A stretch of 64,000 nucleotides of DNA, taken from NCBI GenBank assembly GCA_910589165.1, contig CAJUSP010000016.1, positions 3,630 to 67,629 on the forward strand, read 5' to 3'. Both the position numbers and the translations under genes were made by a program. The notes beneath the pieces were generated by a model. That model saw nothing but the letters and a program-made list of their open reading frames with translations. It was not told the DNA's origin and did no database searches. This DNA is from an uncultured Adlercreutzia sp. Lineage in GTDB: Bacteria; Actinomycetota; Coriobacteriia; Coriobacteriales; Eggerthellaceae. Shown piece after piece: positions 57,305 to 64,000 of the stretch (its first letter is position 1; the number at the start of each line of letters is the position of its first letter).

Positions 57305-57787
57305 TCAGATACCTAGTCCCCACCTTACATTTAACTGATTATCGATATGGCAAAATAGCCTGAACGCCTCGAAGATTGAGGGAACGTAATCGCTGCTGCC
57401 GGCAACCATGATACCCTCATCGCTTTTCAAGGGGAAGGCATAGGCTATTCCGTATCCTTCTATCGGAAGGTGGACGTGACTGCCTTTGATGATTTTTCCG
57501 TCCGGATTTGTGTGTATGAGATTGTCGTCAATGTCTATCCTTACGAGTGGTTGCGATGAGTGGCGTGTTTGCATCGTCACCTTGCGCGTGTCTTCCACTG
57601 AAAGGACAATCGTGGAGCTACGCGCTCCCTCGTATACGCTAAGAATGAACTTTTCAGGATGTGGCTTTACCGACACCAGGGGGACTTCTAGCTTGTGACC
57701 TGGTTTTGGTGCATCGTAGTTAAGCCGACTGCTGTCGACGATCTTGTCGCAACTTATCCACGCATCGTATTCTTCAGGGAATTCCAT
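57305..57787 (-). CDS. Unknown protein paired with the DUF1828-like gene
   Basis: This 160-residue protein contains LVRIDIDDNLIHTNPDGKII, GSHVHLPIEGYGIAYAFPL and a C-terminal helix with IFEAFRLFCHID, possibly the DUF6978 family (tentative). No signal peptide or membrane segment is seen. The ribosome site is weak. Its one-base gap to the next gene suggests the two products act together. Confidence 0.65.
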   Translation of the reverse strand: MEFPEEYDAWISCDKIVDSSRLNYDAPKPGHKLEVPLVSVKPHPEKFILSVYEGARSSTIVLSVEDTRKVTMQTRHSSQPLVRIDIDDNLIHTNPDGKIIKGSHVHLPIEGYGIAYAFPLKSDEGIMVAGSSDYVPSIFEAFRLFCHIDNQLNVRWGLGI

Positions 57788-57868
57788 ATCAGTGCAACCT
57801 AACGCTTAGAATTTAGTACGAAGGCGATTATATCGGTTCAAACAGATAAGATATACATAAGCATACTC

Positions 57869-58852
57869 TCAATAGTTTTTCTCGAGCCCGGCTTTGTCAA
57901 TCACGCTGAAAGTGAAGCCTTGGGCTTCCGCTTTGCGCTTGATGATGTCTTGGAGGTTCGGAGCGGAGGGCACATTGCAGATGGCTGCAAGCTCGCATCC
58001 GTATTCCGTAAAAGCGCCATATGGTAGGGAGAACCGATGCTCGCCTTCACTGAGGCTGATCCTTACAGCTTTGTCGGAGAGGTGCATCACTAGGCTCTCT
58101 TCCGAACTAATTGGCGGGTAGAAAGCCGCATTAATTACGTATAGACCCAATGATTCGAGCATACAGAGCTCGTAATGTGTGACAGCTTTTTCATTGTAGG
58201 TAGTATGGTTTCTGTTGTCTTCTACTAGAAAAAGAATCCCGGGCTTTCCGCTCTGGTCGTAAGTTGCGAAAGAGCAAACCTTCATAAAGACCAGAGCTTC
58301 CTCCTTACCCATCTCGGAAAGAATCCTCAGTGTTTTCCTTGAGGTCTCTCCAGGTTTTTTGATCTCGCTTGCGAGAAGCGAAGCCCAGATTTCACGGAGT
58401 TCTTGATCGTAGGCAGAGCGCGAGCCCTCGATAATCCCGTCAAGCATCGCAGGCGCAATTTCAGGATACGCATCAGGTTCGGGCAGCATTCTTTCCGCAG
58501 ATTCAAACACATCGAAGACGTTGAGGGCTTGCTCGGGGGTGCTTACGTAACCGTTTGCGAACAGGAAGGCTTGCTTCTCGGTAAGAAAAGGCATATTCTG
58601 GCGGTAGATGTTGTAGACGCTGGTCTCGGCGTCTGCCTTTATCTTCATGGCTGCCGCCATCTCTTCGGCATAGGCCGTTGGATTGACGGCTCTACGCACT
58701 TCAGAGATAGCTCGTCCCAGAAGCGACGGTTTAGCGGTGTCAATTTGTGGAGCGGCAAAATGATTATTTACATTTAGGCTCGCGTTTGCGGACACGTCAC
58801 TGATCTTGACGCCGTTGGCCTCAGCGCTAGCTGATAGCTTGAAATCTCCCAT
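57869..58852 (-). CDS. DUF2806-like protein, island cargo
   Basis: About 327 residues. An N-terminal stretch (KLSASAEANGVKISDVSANA...LNVNNHF) is followed by helices with YDQELREIWASLLASEIKKPG and SRKTLRILSEMGKEEALVFM, a pattern found in DUF2806 proteins. A C-terminal beta-rich part is less conserved. The function is unknown; similar genes occur in accessory regions. The ATG at 58,852 has GGAG nine bases upstream and is preferred over the ATG at 58,867, whose ribosome site is too distant. It could be a defence or persistence factor, but nothing in the sequence proves this. Confidence 0.7.
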   Translation of the reverse strand: MGDFKLSASAEANGVKISDVSANASLNVNNHFAAPQIDTAKPSLLGRAISEVRRAVNPTAYAEEMAAAMKIKADAETSVYNIYRQNMPFLTEKQAFLFANGYVSTPEQALNVFDVFESAERMLPEPDAYPEIAPAMLDGIIEGSRSAYDQELREIWASLLASEIKKPGETSRKTLRILSEMGKEEALVFMKVCSFATYDQSGKPGILFLVEDNRNHTTYNEKAVTHYELCMLESLGLYVINAAFYPPISSEESLVMHLSDKAVRISLSEGEHRFSLPYGAFTEYGCELAAICNVPSAPNLQDIIKRKAEAQGFTFSVIDKAGLEKNY

Positions 58853-58868
58853 AGGCTCTATCTCCATT

Positions 58869-59072
58869 CTAGACTATGGTTCCCTCAAGGTCTCGAAGGG
58901 GATAATCCTGCATCTCGACTTTTGCATACTTTCCCGAGTTGGCAGGATTATCCGCGAGGTCAATAATCTGCTCCATTCCTTTGTTGCCGGGCATTCGGAA
59001 AACCGAGCTAGTTCGTTCTCGCCGCTGCTTGCGACGAAGATACCCAAATCGAGTATCTTTTTCAATGTTCAA
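58869..59072 (-). CDS. Small protein upstream of the DUF2806-like gene
   Basis: A 67-residue frame with a TTG start (NIEKDTRFGYLRRKQRRERT, later RMPGNKGMEQIIDLADNPAN) ends just before the DUF2806-like gene. It is basic at the N-terminus. An operator-like dyad (59,037-59,059) lies inside its first codons. It may be a small regulator, or the 3' remnant of a larger gene. I do not recognise it. Confidence 0.4.
   Translation of the reverse strand: MNIEKDTRFGYLRRKQRRERTSSVFRMPGNKGMEQIIDLADNPANSGKYAKVEMQDYPLRDLEGTIV
59037..59059. promoter_or_regulatory. Operator-like dyad 1
   Basis: AAGATAC and GTATCTT flank nine bases (CCAAATCGA). It resembles dyad 2 at 59,110-59,134 in its ATACCCAAAT half-site, so both may be bound by the same regulator. 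Confidence 0.5.
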
Positions 59073-59109
59073 TCCTATAATCTATCAAAATCGGCGTTAT
59101 GGCTCGCAC

Positions 59110-59134
59110 AAAAGTATCCAAATTGGGTACTTTT
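59110..59134. promoter_or_regulatory. Operator-like dyad 2 (25-bp near-perfect palindrome)
   Basis: AAAAGTATCCAA and TTGGGTACTTTT flank a single A, with one mismatch between the arms. With dyad 1 it brackets the likely promoter region of the minus-strand cargo genes. Confidence 0.6.
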
Positions 59135-59312
59135 GAAAAGAGACGACATGCCCGACAACATCGTTTCGGAACGATGGAGTGTGCCTGGGGCCTGAGCAGC
59201 TACGACTCCCAGCGCCCGCAGGAGCAAATGGGCGACATGGCTCACAGAGTAGACGAGATCTACGGAGCAGAATTGCAAACCATCAGGAATGTAACATGAG
59301 TGCGAACACCTC

Positions 59313-59450
59313 TTGGTAGCTGCCTTCGCGCGACTCGCTGCTGGCCTCGTAGCGCTCGTGCCCATACGGCTCGGCATCGACTTGGATGCCGACCTTACTG
59401 AGATCGTCATCAACCTGCTAGCTGTCGGTGTTCTCGTCTGCCCGTGGTGA
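59313..59450 (+). pseudogene. Decayed phage holin
   Basis: One frame reads LVAAFARLAAGLVALVPIRL, then GIDLDADLTEIVINLLAVGV ending in a Trp-Trp and a stop. Two hydrophobic stretches with this spacing are typical of small phage holins of Gram-positives. The nearby ATG at 59,296 is out of frame. It sits directly before the endolysin remnant, the normal order of a lysis cassette. Confidence 0.55.
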
Positions 59451-59578
59451 AAACCAGCTGGCCACTAAAGCCGCTCAAAAAGTCCGGAGTACTTTCTTTT
59501 GCCCGAGGAGGAGTACGCTGTGAAGAAAAACTAGACCGGAGCTATCTGCAGCGGCGGTCTAGAAGGAGACGGGCAACA

Positions 59579-60262
59579 ATGAAGATTAACGAGATCAACC
59601 TGTAGTTCGAAGCGCCAAGCATGCAAGTGAGCACATGTCGTGCGATACTTTCTCACACCGAGGGGACGAAGTGCTTGGCTGAGGATATCCGCCGCTGGCA
59701 TATGGAGCGAGAATGGTCAGGGGTGCCTAAAGGGTAACTCTGACTTCGGCTGCATCTGCTTCGAGGACACTTCAACAATGAGACAGAGCCTCAGGCTCAG
59801 ATCGATGCGAGTCGCGAGTTTGCTGTGTGGCTCAAGGACAAGTGTGGCTTTTACATCGTCGTGCGCCACAAGGATGCCGGCTGCACTGACTGGCCTGGAA
59901 AGATGTTTCCGCTCGATGTTATCGCAGGCGCTGCCGCCAAGCTCGCAGTTCATGCCGTCTCCGCCCCCGCGGCACCCAAGCTCCCCAAGCCGTCCAGCTA
60001 TGATTCCCGGGCTGATTCGCTCCGAAAGGAGCGCAACGCCCAGAGCTTCTCCAGGCAGTCCGCAGACGGCGTCTTCGGACTTTTCACTCTTGCCGTATGC
60101 CCGACCCCTCGCAAGGGGCCATGGGTAGCACCACTAAGCTGGTTCAGAAGCATCTCGTTGCTAAAGGTTACTCTTTCGGCAAGCATGGTGTGGACGGTAG
60201 CTTCGGCGATTAGACGCTCAAGGCCGCGCGATTCTTCCAGAAGGTCAACGCCCTTCCAATGA
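59579..60262 (+). pseudogene. Decayed phage endolysin (amidase plus peptidoglycan-binding domain)
   Basis: An ATG with AAGGAGA upstream starts MKINEINL and hits a stop at codon 9. Further along the frames read LAEDIRRWHMEREWSG (N-acetylmuramoyl-L-alanine amidase pattern), then EFAVWLKDKCGFYIVVRHKD and GCTDWPGKMFPLDVIAG (amidase C-terminal part). After a frameshift comes STTKLVQKHLVAKGYSFGKH and VDGSFGD, a peptidoglycan-binding repeat cut by TAG. Several stops, shifts and a deletion show that it is dead. It identifies the island as partly prophage-derived. Confidence 0.7.
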
Positions 60263-60830
60263 CGGTGTCGTTGTCTAGAAAGCTTGGCGCAAGTTCCTTG
60301 ATCTTTAGGTGCTAGCGTTGCTTCATGTCCATGCGGCTGAGCCTCGCTCAGCATGGTATACCACTTTTCCAAGAGGGATGACGTTTCGAATTTGCAATCG
60401 GATTTGCCGGATTCTGACTGTGGTTCTCGTGTCATCCCTCCTTCCTTTCGTTTTGTATCGATCGTGTTGTTATGGGATGAACCCTATGCAGTCGACAAGA
60501 ATTCGAAATAGTCCAAGATGCCAAGTCGATAAGTGCGCAAATGCCCTTATGTGGGCATGGCTATTGGATGGTTTGATCTGGTATATACTTTATCCGACAG
60601 ACAGCTCTTGTTGGTTTTGCGTTTCCTGTAGGATACCTTCGAAGTGAATAGAGCCCCTACGGGACCTTTTCACTTCGTCGACACTGCGGCGTCCTGTCGC
60701 ATGTCAAGCCCTGCGGGGCGGGGCGTGTCCTCTCGGGCGCCTAGAGGGGCTGAACAGCCCACTGGGCTGTTAATGTTTTGGGCGCGGCGTTGGCGAAAGC
60801 CAACTTGGCCCAAAGGCGGACGAATCTGAA
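60263..60830. other. Non-coding island edge with hairpins
   Basis: No convincing gene is seen. Two inverted repeats are present: CGAAGTGAA/TTCACTTCG (60,640-60,648 and 60,669-60,677) and AACAGCCC/GGGCTGTT (60,753-60,760 and 60,764-60,771, followed by AATGTTTTG), the latter a probable terminator. Base composition returns to high GC near 60,640, so the island probably ends about there. Confidence 0.45.
60753..60776 (+). terminator. Terminator-like hairpin at the island edge
   Basis: AACAGCCC-ACT-GGGCTGTT followed by AATGTTTT. An 8-bp perfect stem. Confidence 0.6.
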
Positions 60831-60920
60831 GTGCGACAGAACGTCTCGCTGACTTCCTTGGGCGAACCTCTGGGTCTGCCCTGGTCCTCTGTTGGTTTTT
60901 ATGAAAGTAAGGTAGGGACG

Positions 60921-61826
60921 ATGGACTCGCATAATTTGAAGAGTACTCATGCTCGACAGGTGGAGCGGGTGCTTTGGATTGTGCTTCTGCTCAACTTGGT
61001 GGTGGCGGCGGCGAAGTACTTCTACGGGCTCGCCTCGCAGTCGGCTTCCATGCAGGCCGACGGCATCCACTCGCTGTTCGATTCGGTGGGCAACGTCATC
61101 GGGCTCGTGGGCATCGGCCTGGCGGCCCGGCCGGCCGATGAGGGGCACCCCTACGGCCATTCCAAGTTTGAAACCTACGGCTCGCTCGTCATCGGCGTGC
61201 TGCTGCTTCTGGCGGCCTTCGAGGTGGGCTCGTCGGCTATCGGCAAGCTCGAGAGCGGCTCCTACACGGCCCAAGTGACTCCGGTGTCCTTCGTGGTCAT
61301 GGTGGGAACGCTGGCGGTGAATCTGGGCGTGACACTGTACGAGCGCCGTGCTGGCCGTCAGCTGAAGAGCGAGATTCTCGCGGCCGATGCGGCCCACACG
61401 CTCTCGGACGCCTTCGTTTCCATCGGGGTTATCGTGGGTCTTGCGCTCGTTGTGGCGGGCTTTCCCATGGCTGACCCCATCATGGCGCTGTTCGTGACGG
61501 TGGCCATTCTCATCACGGCGTTCGGGGTTTTCCGCACGGGGCTGCGCACGCTGTCGGACCACGCCTGCCTTCCCGCTGAGAAAATCAAGGAAGTGGGCGA
61601 GACGGTGCCGGGTATCGTCGAGGTGCACTGCGTGCGCACCCGCGGCACCGAGGCCGAGGTGTACTGCGACATGCACGCGTTGGTGGATCCTGCCATGACG
61701 GTCCTTGAGGCCCACAGCCTGGGAGACGAGGTGGAAGCCAAGGTGAAAATCGCCTTCCCCCAGGTGAAGGAAGTGCTCGTGCACATAGAGCCCTACGGCG
61801 CCGACGAGACCGCCGAGCAGCGCTAA
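60921..61826 (+). CDS. Cation diffusion facilitator family transporter
   Basis: This 301-residue protein has about six membrane helices. The metal-site motifs are QADGIHSLFDSVGN (helix 2) and AADAAHTLSDAFVS (helix 5), with HPYGHSKFE in the loop. A C-terminal cytoplasmic domain (VHCVRTRGTEAEVYCDMHALVD) is present. It exports divalent metals such as Zn, Fe or Mn in exchange for protons. The ATG at 60,921 is chosen over an earlier in-frame start because AAGGTAGGG precedes it and the earlier codons are not conserved-looking. Confidence 0.9.
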   Translation: MDSHNLKSTHARQVERVLWIVLLLNLVVAAAKYFYGLASQSASMQADGIHSLFDSVGNVIGLVGIGLAARPADEGHPYGHSKFETYGSLVIGVLLLLAAFEVGSSAIGKLESGSYTAQVTPVSFVVMVGTLAVNLGVTLYERRAGRQLKSEILAADAAHTLSDAFVSIGVIVGLALVVAGFPMADPIMALFVTVAILITAFGVFRTGLRTLSDHACLPAEKIKEVGETVPGIVEVHCVRTRGTEAEVYCDMHALVDPAMTVLEAHSLGDEVEAKVKIAFPQVKEVLVHIEPYGADETAEQR

Positions 61827-61844
61827 CCGACTACTCTAACATCC

Positions 61845-61869
61845 GTAGGGCAAGGGCCATGCCCTTGCC
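61845..61869. repeat. Dispersed palindromic repeat, copy 6
   Basis: GTAGGGCAAGGGC-CAT-GCCCTTGCC, in the opposite orientation to copy 7, 36 bases away. The pair fills the gap between convergent genes. Confidence 0.8.
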
Positions 61870-61905
61870 GCCTCGTTCCAATAGAGAAAGCACCCTCGGT
61901 CGAGC

Positions 61906-61933
61906 GGAAAGGGCATGGCCCTTTCCCTACGGG
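61906..61933. repeat. Dispersed palindromic repeat, copy 7 (variant)
   Basis: GGAAAGGGC-ATG-GCCCTTTCC followed by CTACGGG. With copy 6 it forms a head-to-head pair, like the paired units of REP/BIME elements. Confidence 0.8.
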
Positions 61934-61938
61934 GTCTC

Positions 61939-62838
61939 CTAGGCTTGGGCGGTCAGGCGAATGCCAACATAGAAGGCGGTGTTCGGCAGCCCGGAGATGT
62001 CGTACACCTCGTCGAGTTCGATGACCGACACGCGCCAGTTGCAGGTACCGGCATCGGTGGAAACCACGCCGGCCTGGTAGGTGTTGCCCGAATCGTCCAC
62101 GCCACTGTCGGTGATCTCGGTGTTCTCGAGGCCCTCGGCCTGCATGGCGGCCTGGATGGCCGACTCGATGGAGCCCGACTGGAAATCGGCGTAGCGCAGG
62201 CGCAGGTCGTCGCCGGCCTTGCGGGTGACCGTGAGCGTCCAGGCACCCTTCAAAAGCTTCACCGCGTCCGGCGCCGACAGCTTGTCGATGCCGGTGAGGT
62301 ACATGGCCCCGGCCTCTTCCAGGCTCACGTCGGCCGGCAGCTTGATCACCTCGAAGCCGCCGTCAGGGTCGGTACCCACCGGCGTGCGCTCGTAGAGCGT
62401 GTAGCCCGCCTCGGAGAGCGTGGCCATCATCTCCTCGTCGGACAGGGGCATGAGCGCGGTCAGCGAGGGGAAGTCGTAGGAGACCTCGCGGGTGAGGTTC
62501 TCCTGGAGCGCCTCCTGTTGGCGGATGGGCTCGTTCATGATCTGGTCGAAGTACTTGCTGAGAACCACGCCGCCGGCGATGGCGGCGATAGCCATGGCCA
62601 CGAGCAGTGTGATGCGCACGTAGGTGGGCATTTCCAGCGGGCGCGAGAGCTCGGCGCCGTCGTAGTAGCGCACGTCGCCGATAACGACGTTGCTCTTCTC
62701 CTTGCGGCCGAACAGGTGGGGAAGCCCCTTGCGCATTTGCGGCGCGGCCTCGGCGCTGTGGCGCGCGTGAGAGGCGCGGCGCGGCGCGGTCGCCTCCTCG
62801 GCGGCGGGAAGTTCCTTCGCGGTTTCCTCGTTGGTCAT
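61939..62838 (-). CDS. Single-pass membrane protein, unknown function
   Basis: This 299-residue protein has a charged cytoplasmic N-terminus (about 70 residues) with an Ala/Glu-rich start, and one membrane helix (VRITLLVAMAIAAIAGGVVL, about residues 77-97). The extracytoplasmic domain of about 200 residues has no recognised motif. GGAG precedes the ATG. It is convergent with the cation transporter and divergent from terC. It could be an envelope protein, but nothing specific can be said. Confidence 0.7.
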   Translation of the reverse strand: MTNEETAKELPAAEEATAPRRASHARHSAEAAPQMRKGLPHLFGRKEKSNVVIGDVRYYDGAELSRPLEMPTYVRITLLVAMAIAAIAGGVVLSKYFDQIMNEPIRQQEALQENLTREVSYDFPSLTALMPLSDEEMMATLSEAGYTLYERTPVGTDPDGGFEVIKLPADVSLEEAGAMYLTGIDKLSAPDAVKLLKGAWTLTVTRKAGDDLRLRYADFQSGSIESAIQAAMQAEGLENTEITDSGVDDSGNTYQAGVVSTDAGTCNWRVSVIELDEVYDISGLPNTAFYVGIRLTAQA

Positions 62839-62954
62839 AGGTGGTTCTCCTGTATGTCACGGCATTGTTGCCGATTATACCATTGCTAAGCGAAACGCCC
62901 TTTGTTAGGGTTGTCTAAAGGCCAGAAGGGCCGTATACGAAAGCGAGGACAACG

Positions 62955-63863
62955 GTGGACTTCTCTATATTCCTTACCCCCGAGGCGTGGATCAGCCTGG
63001 TGACACTGATATTCCTGGAGATTGTGCTTGGCGTGGACAACCTCGTGTTCATCTCCATCACCACCAACCGCCTGCCTGCCGAGAAGCAGCACATCGGCCG
63101 CAAGCTGGGTCTGGCCGGTGCGCTTATTATGCGCATTCTGTTCCTCTGCTTCGCGTCGTATCTGGTGCACATGACCACCCCGCTGTTCACCATCGATCTG
63201 GGGCCCTACGCCCACGGGTTCTCGGTGCGCGACATCGTCATGCTCGTCGGCGGTGCCTACCTTATCTACAAGGGCATCAAGGAGCTCGTTGACGTGCTGG
63301 CGCTTACTGAGATCAAAGCCGAGACCTCCGAGGAGCACAAGGCGCGCCACCTCATCACGCTACCTCAGGCTGTGGGCACCATCATGGTCATGGACCTCGT
63401 GTTCTCCATCGACTCGGTTATCACGGCGGTGGGCCTGGCCGAGCACCTTATCATCATGATCCTCGCGGTGATGATCGCCGTCATCATCATGATGGTGTTC
63501 ATCGACCCCATCTCGAACTTCATCAACTCGCATCCCGAAATGAAGATTCTCGCGCTCGTGTTCATCACCGCCATCGGCGTGCTGCTCGTGCTCGACTCCG
63601 CAGGTATCCACACCGACATCGAGCTTCTGGATATGCACGTGGAGAAGCTGATGGTGTACTTCGCCATGATCTTCGCCGTAGTGCTCGAGTTCATTCAGAT
63701 GCGGTTCAATTCGAACTTGAACGCGTGGAAGAAGGAGCTGGCCGACCAGGCCATCGCTGACGCCGTGGCCCAGGCCGAGGCCGGCGCGGCGCCGTCCGAG
63801 GTGGGGGAGCGCGCCCAGCGCCGGGTGGATGCCGCCATCGAGAACGGCGAGCGGGCCGAATAG
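62955..63863 (+). CDS. TerC-family integral membrane protein
   Basis: This 302-residue protein has seven or more membrane helices and the TerC signatures LEIVLGVDNLVFISITTNRL and DLVFSIDSVITAVGL, whose aspartates line the predicted metal path. Family members take part in Mn export or metal loading of secreted enzymes, and historically in tellurite resistance. The C-terminus is a charged, Ala-rich tail. The start is GTG at 62,955 with GAGGA upstream. Confidence 0.92.
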   Translation: MDFSIFLTPEAWISLVTLIFLEIVLGVDNLVFISITTNRLPAEKQHIGRKLGLAGALIMRILFLCFASYLVHMTTPLFTIDLGPYAHGFSVRDIVMLVGGAYLIYKGIKELVDVLALTEIKAETSEEHKARHLITLPQAVGTIMVMDLVFSIDSVITAVGLAEHLIIMILAVMIAVIIMMVFIDPISNFINSHPEMKILALVFITAIGVLLVLDSAGIHTDIELLDMHVEKLMVYFAMIFAVVLEFIQMRFNSNLNAWKKELADQAIADAVAQAEAGAAPSEVGERAQRRVDAAIENGERAE

Positions 63864-63913
63864 GCTTTCCGGATGCGCTGCGACCGTTCCCCAAAATTTT
63901 CAAAAATTGGGGC

Positions 63914-63942
63914 TTGCATCTGCGTGGCGCATCCCGTATAGT
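63914..63942 (+). promoter_or_regulatory. tRNA-Gly promoter
   Basis: TTGCAT, a 17-base spacer and TATAGT end 13 bases before the tRNA. Confidence 0.75.
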
Positions 63943-63955
63943 ATCTCCTCGCGAT

Positions 63956-64000
63956 GCGGACATGGCTCAGCTGGTAGAGCATCACCTTGCCAAGGTGAGG
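63956..64000 (+). tRNA. tRNA-Gly (anticodon GCC), 5' part
   Basis: The first 45 bases are visible: acceptor 5' strand GCGGACA, D-arm GCTCAGCTGGTAGAGC and anticodon arm TCACC-TTGCCAA-GGTGA with GCC. The gene runs off the window. Confidence 0.9.

Noticed and set aside
59099..59299. A 66-codon plus-strand frame before the holin remnant
   Set aside because: It starts across an operator-like palindrome, has no ribosome site and no recognisable motif; at most a phage remnant.
59998..60435. A minus-strand frame of 145 codons with a good ribosome site over the endolysin remnant
   Set aside because: The first 50 codons might be real, but most of it is antisense to recognisable amidase and peptidoglycan-binding remains, and no family is visible.
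54963..60830. Direct repeat of the tRNA-Leu 3' end as the second att site of the island
   Set aside because: I looked for a copy of the tRNA 3' sequence near the far end and found none; the recombinase is of the serine type, which usually does not use tRNA ends.

Overview
The window is GC-rich DNA from what is most likely a gut actinobacterium of the class Coriobacteriia, family Eggerthellaceae. This is inferred from three things: a WhiA-type regulator in the uvrC-rapZ-yvcK-whiA cluster, a Tat-exported FMN/FAD fumarate-reductase-like flavoprotein of the kind that is expanded in that family, and very large sortase-anchored proteins ending in an LAQTG signal. I do not assign a genus.

Layout. 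1-861: 5' part of a surface-protein gene (minus strand) whose frame is broken at a run of nine C. 1,073-11,479: small proteins, a HIRAN/Sel1 gene pair, the addB-addA recombination nuclease, a dimethylarginine hydrolase-like enzyme and a thioredoxin-fold protein. 11,774-19,041: serC, serA, leuA, an XRE-cupin regulator with an acyl-CoA ligase, and coaD. 19,298-21,175: a Tat/FMN/FAD flavoprotein. 21,458-32,284: two giant paralogous surface proteins (minus strand) flanking an orphan HicB-like gene. 32,769-41,101: the rimP-nusA-rnpM-infB-rbfA-nrnA-truB-ribF translation/RNA cluster. 41,236-43,179: an LTA-synthase-family protein. 43,998-48,998: uvrC-rapZ-yvcK-whiA. 49,849-54,899: gap-pgk-tpiA-gpmI-secG glycolytic cluster, then tRNA-Leu. 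55,128-60,830: a lower-GC island next to that tRNA, with an N-terminally truncated serine recombinase, three or four uncharacterised cargo genes and a decayed phage holin/endolysin cassette. 60,921-64,000: a cation efflux protein, an unknown membrane protein, TerC and the start of tRNA-Gly.

The strongest unusual signal is a family of three related surface-protein genes. Each carries a poly-C9 tract about 38 codons in, just after the signal peptide. Nine C keeps two genes open and closes the third, which is the arrangement expected for slipped-strand phase variation. The two complete paralogs share a nearly identical 141-bp upstream block and nearly identical 3' halves but have divergent, lower-GC N-terminal binding regions, so the locus looks both phase-variable and mosaic.

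A second layer is non-coding: a seven-copy palindromic repeat family sitting mostly at gene 3' ends, a 129-bp nested hairpin between infB and rbfA, a 106-bp element with perfect 34-bp arms after ribF, and two related 68-bp elements in opposite orientation upstream of uvrC. The uncharacterised cargo genes in the prophage-remnant island are the other candidate for undescribed biology. All functional statements come from reading motifs and context; no database search was run.
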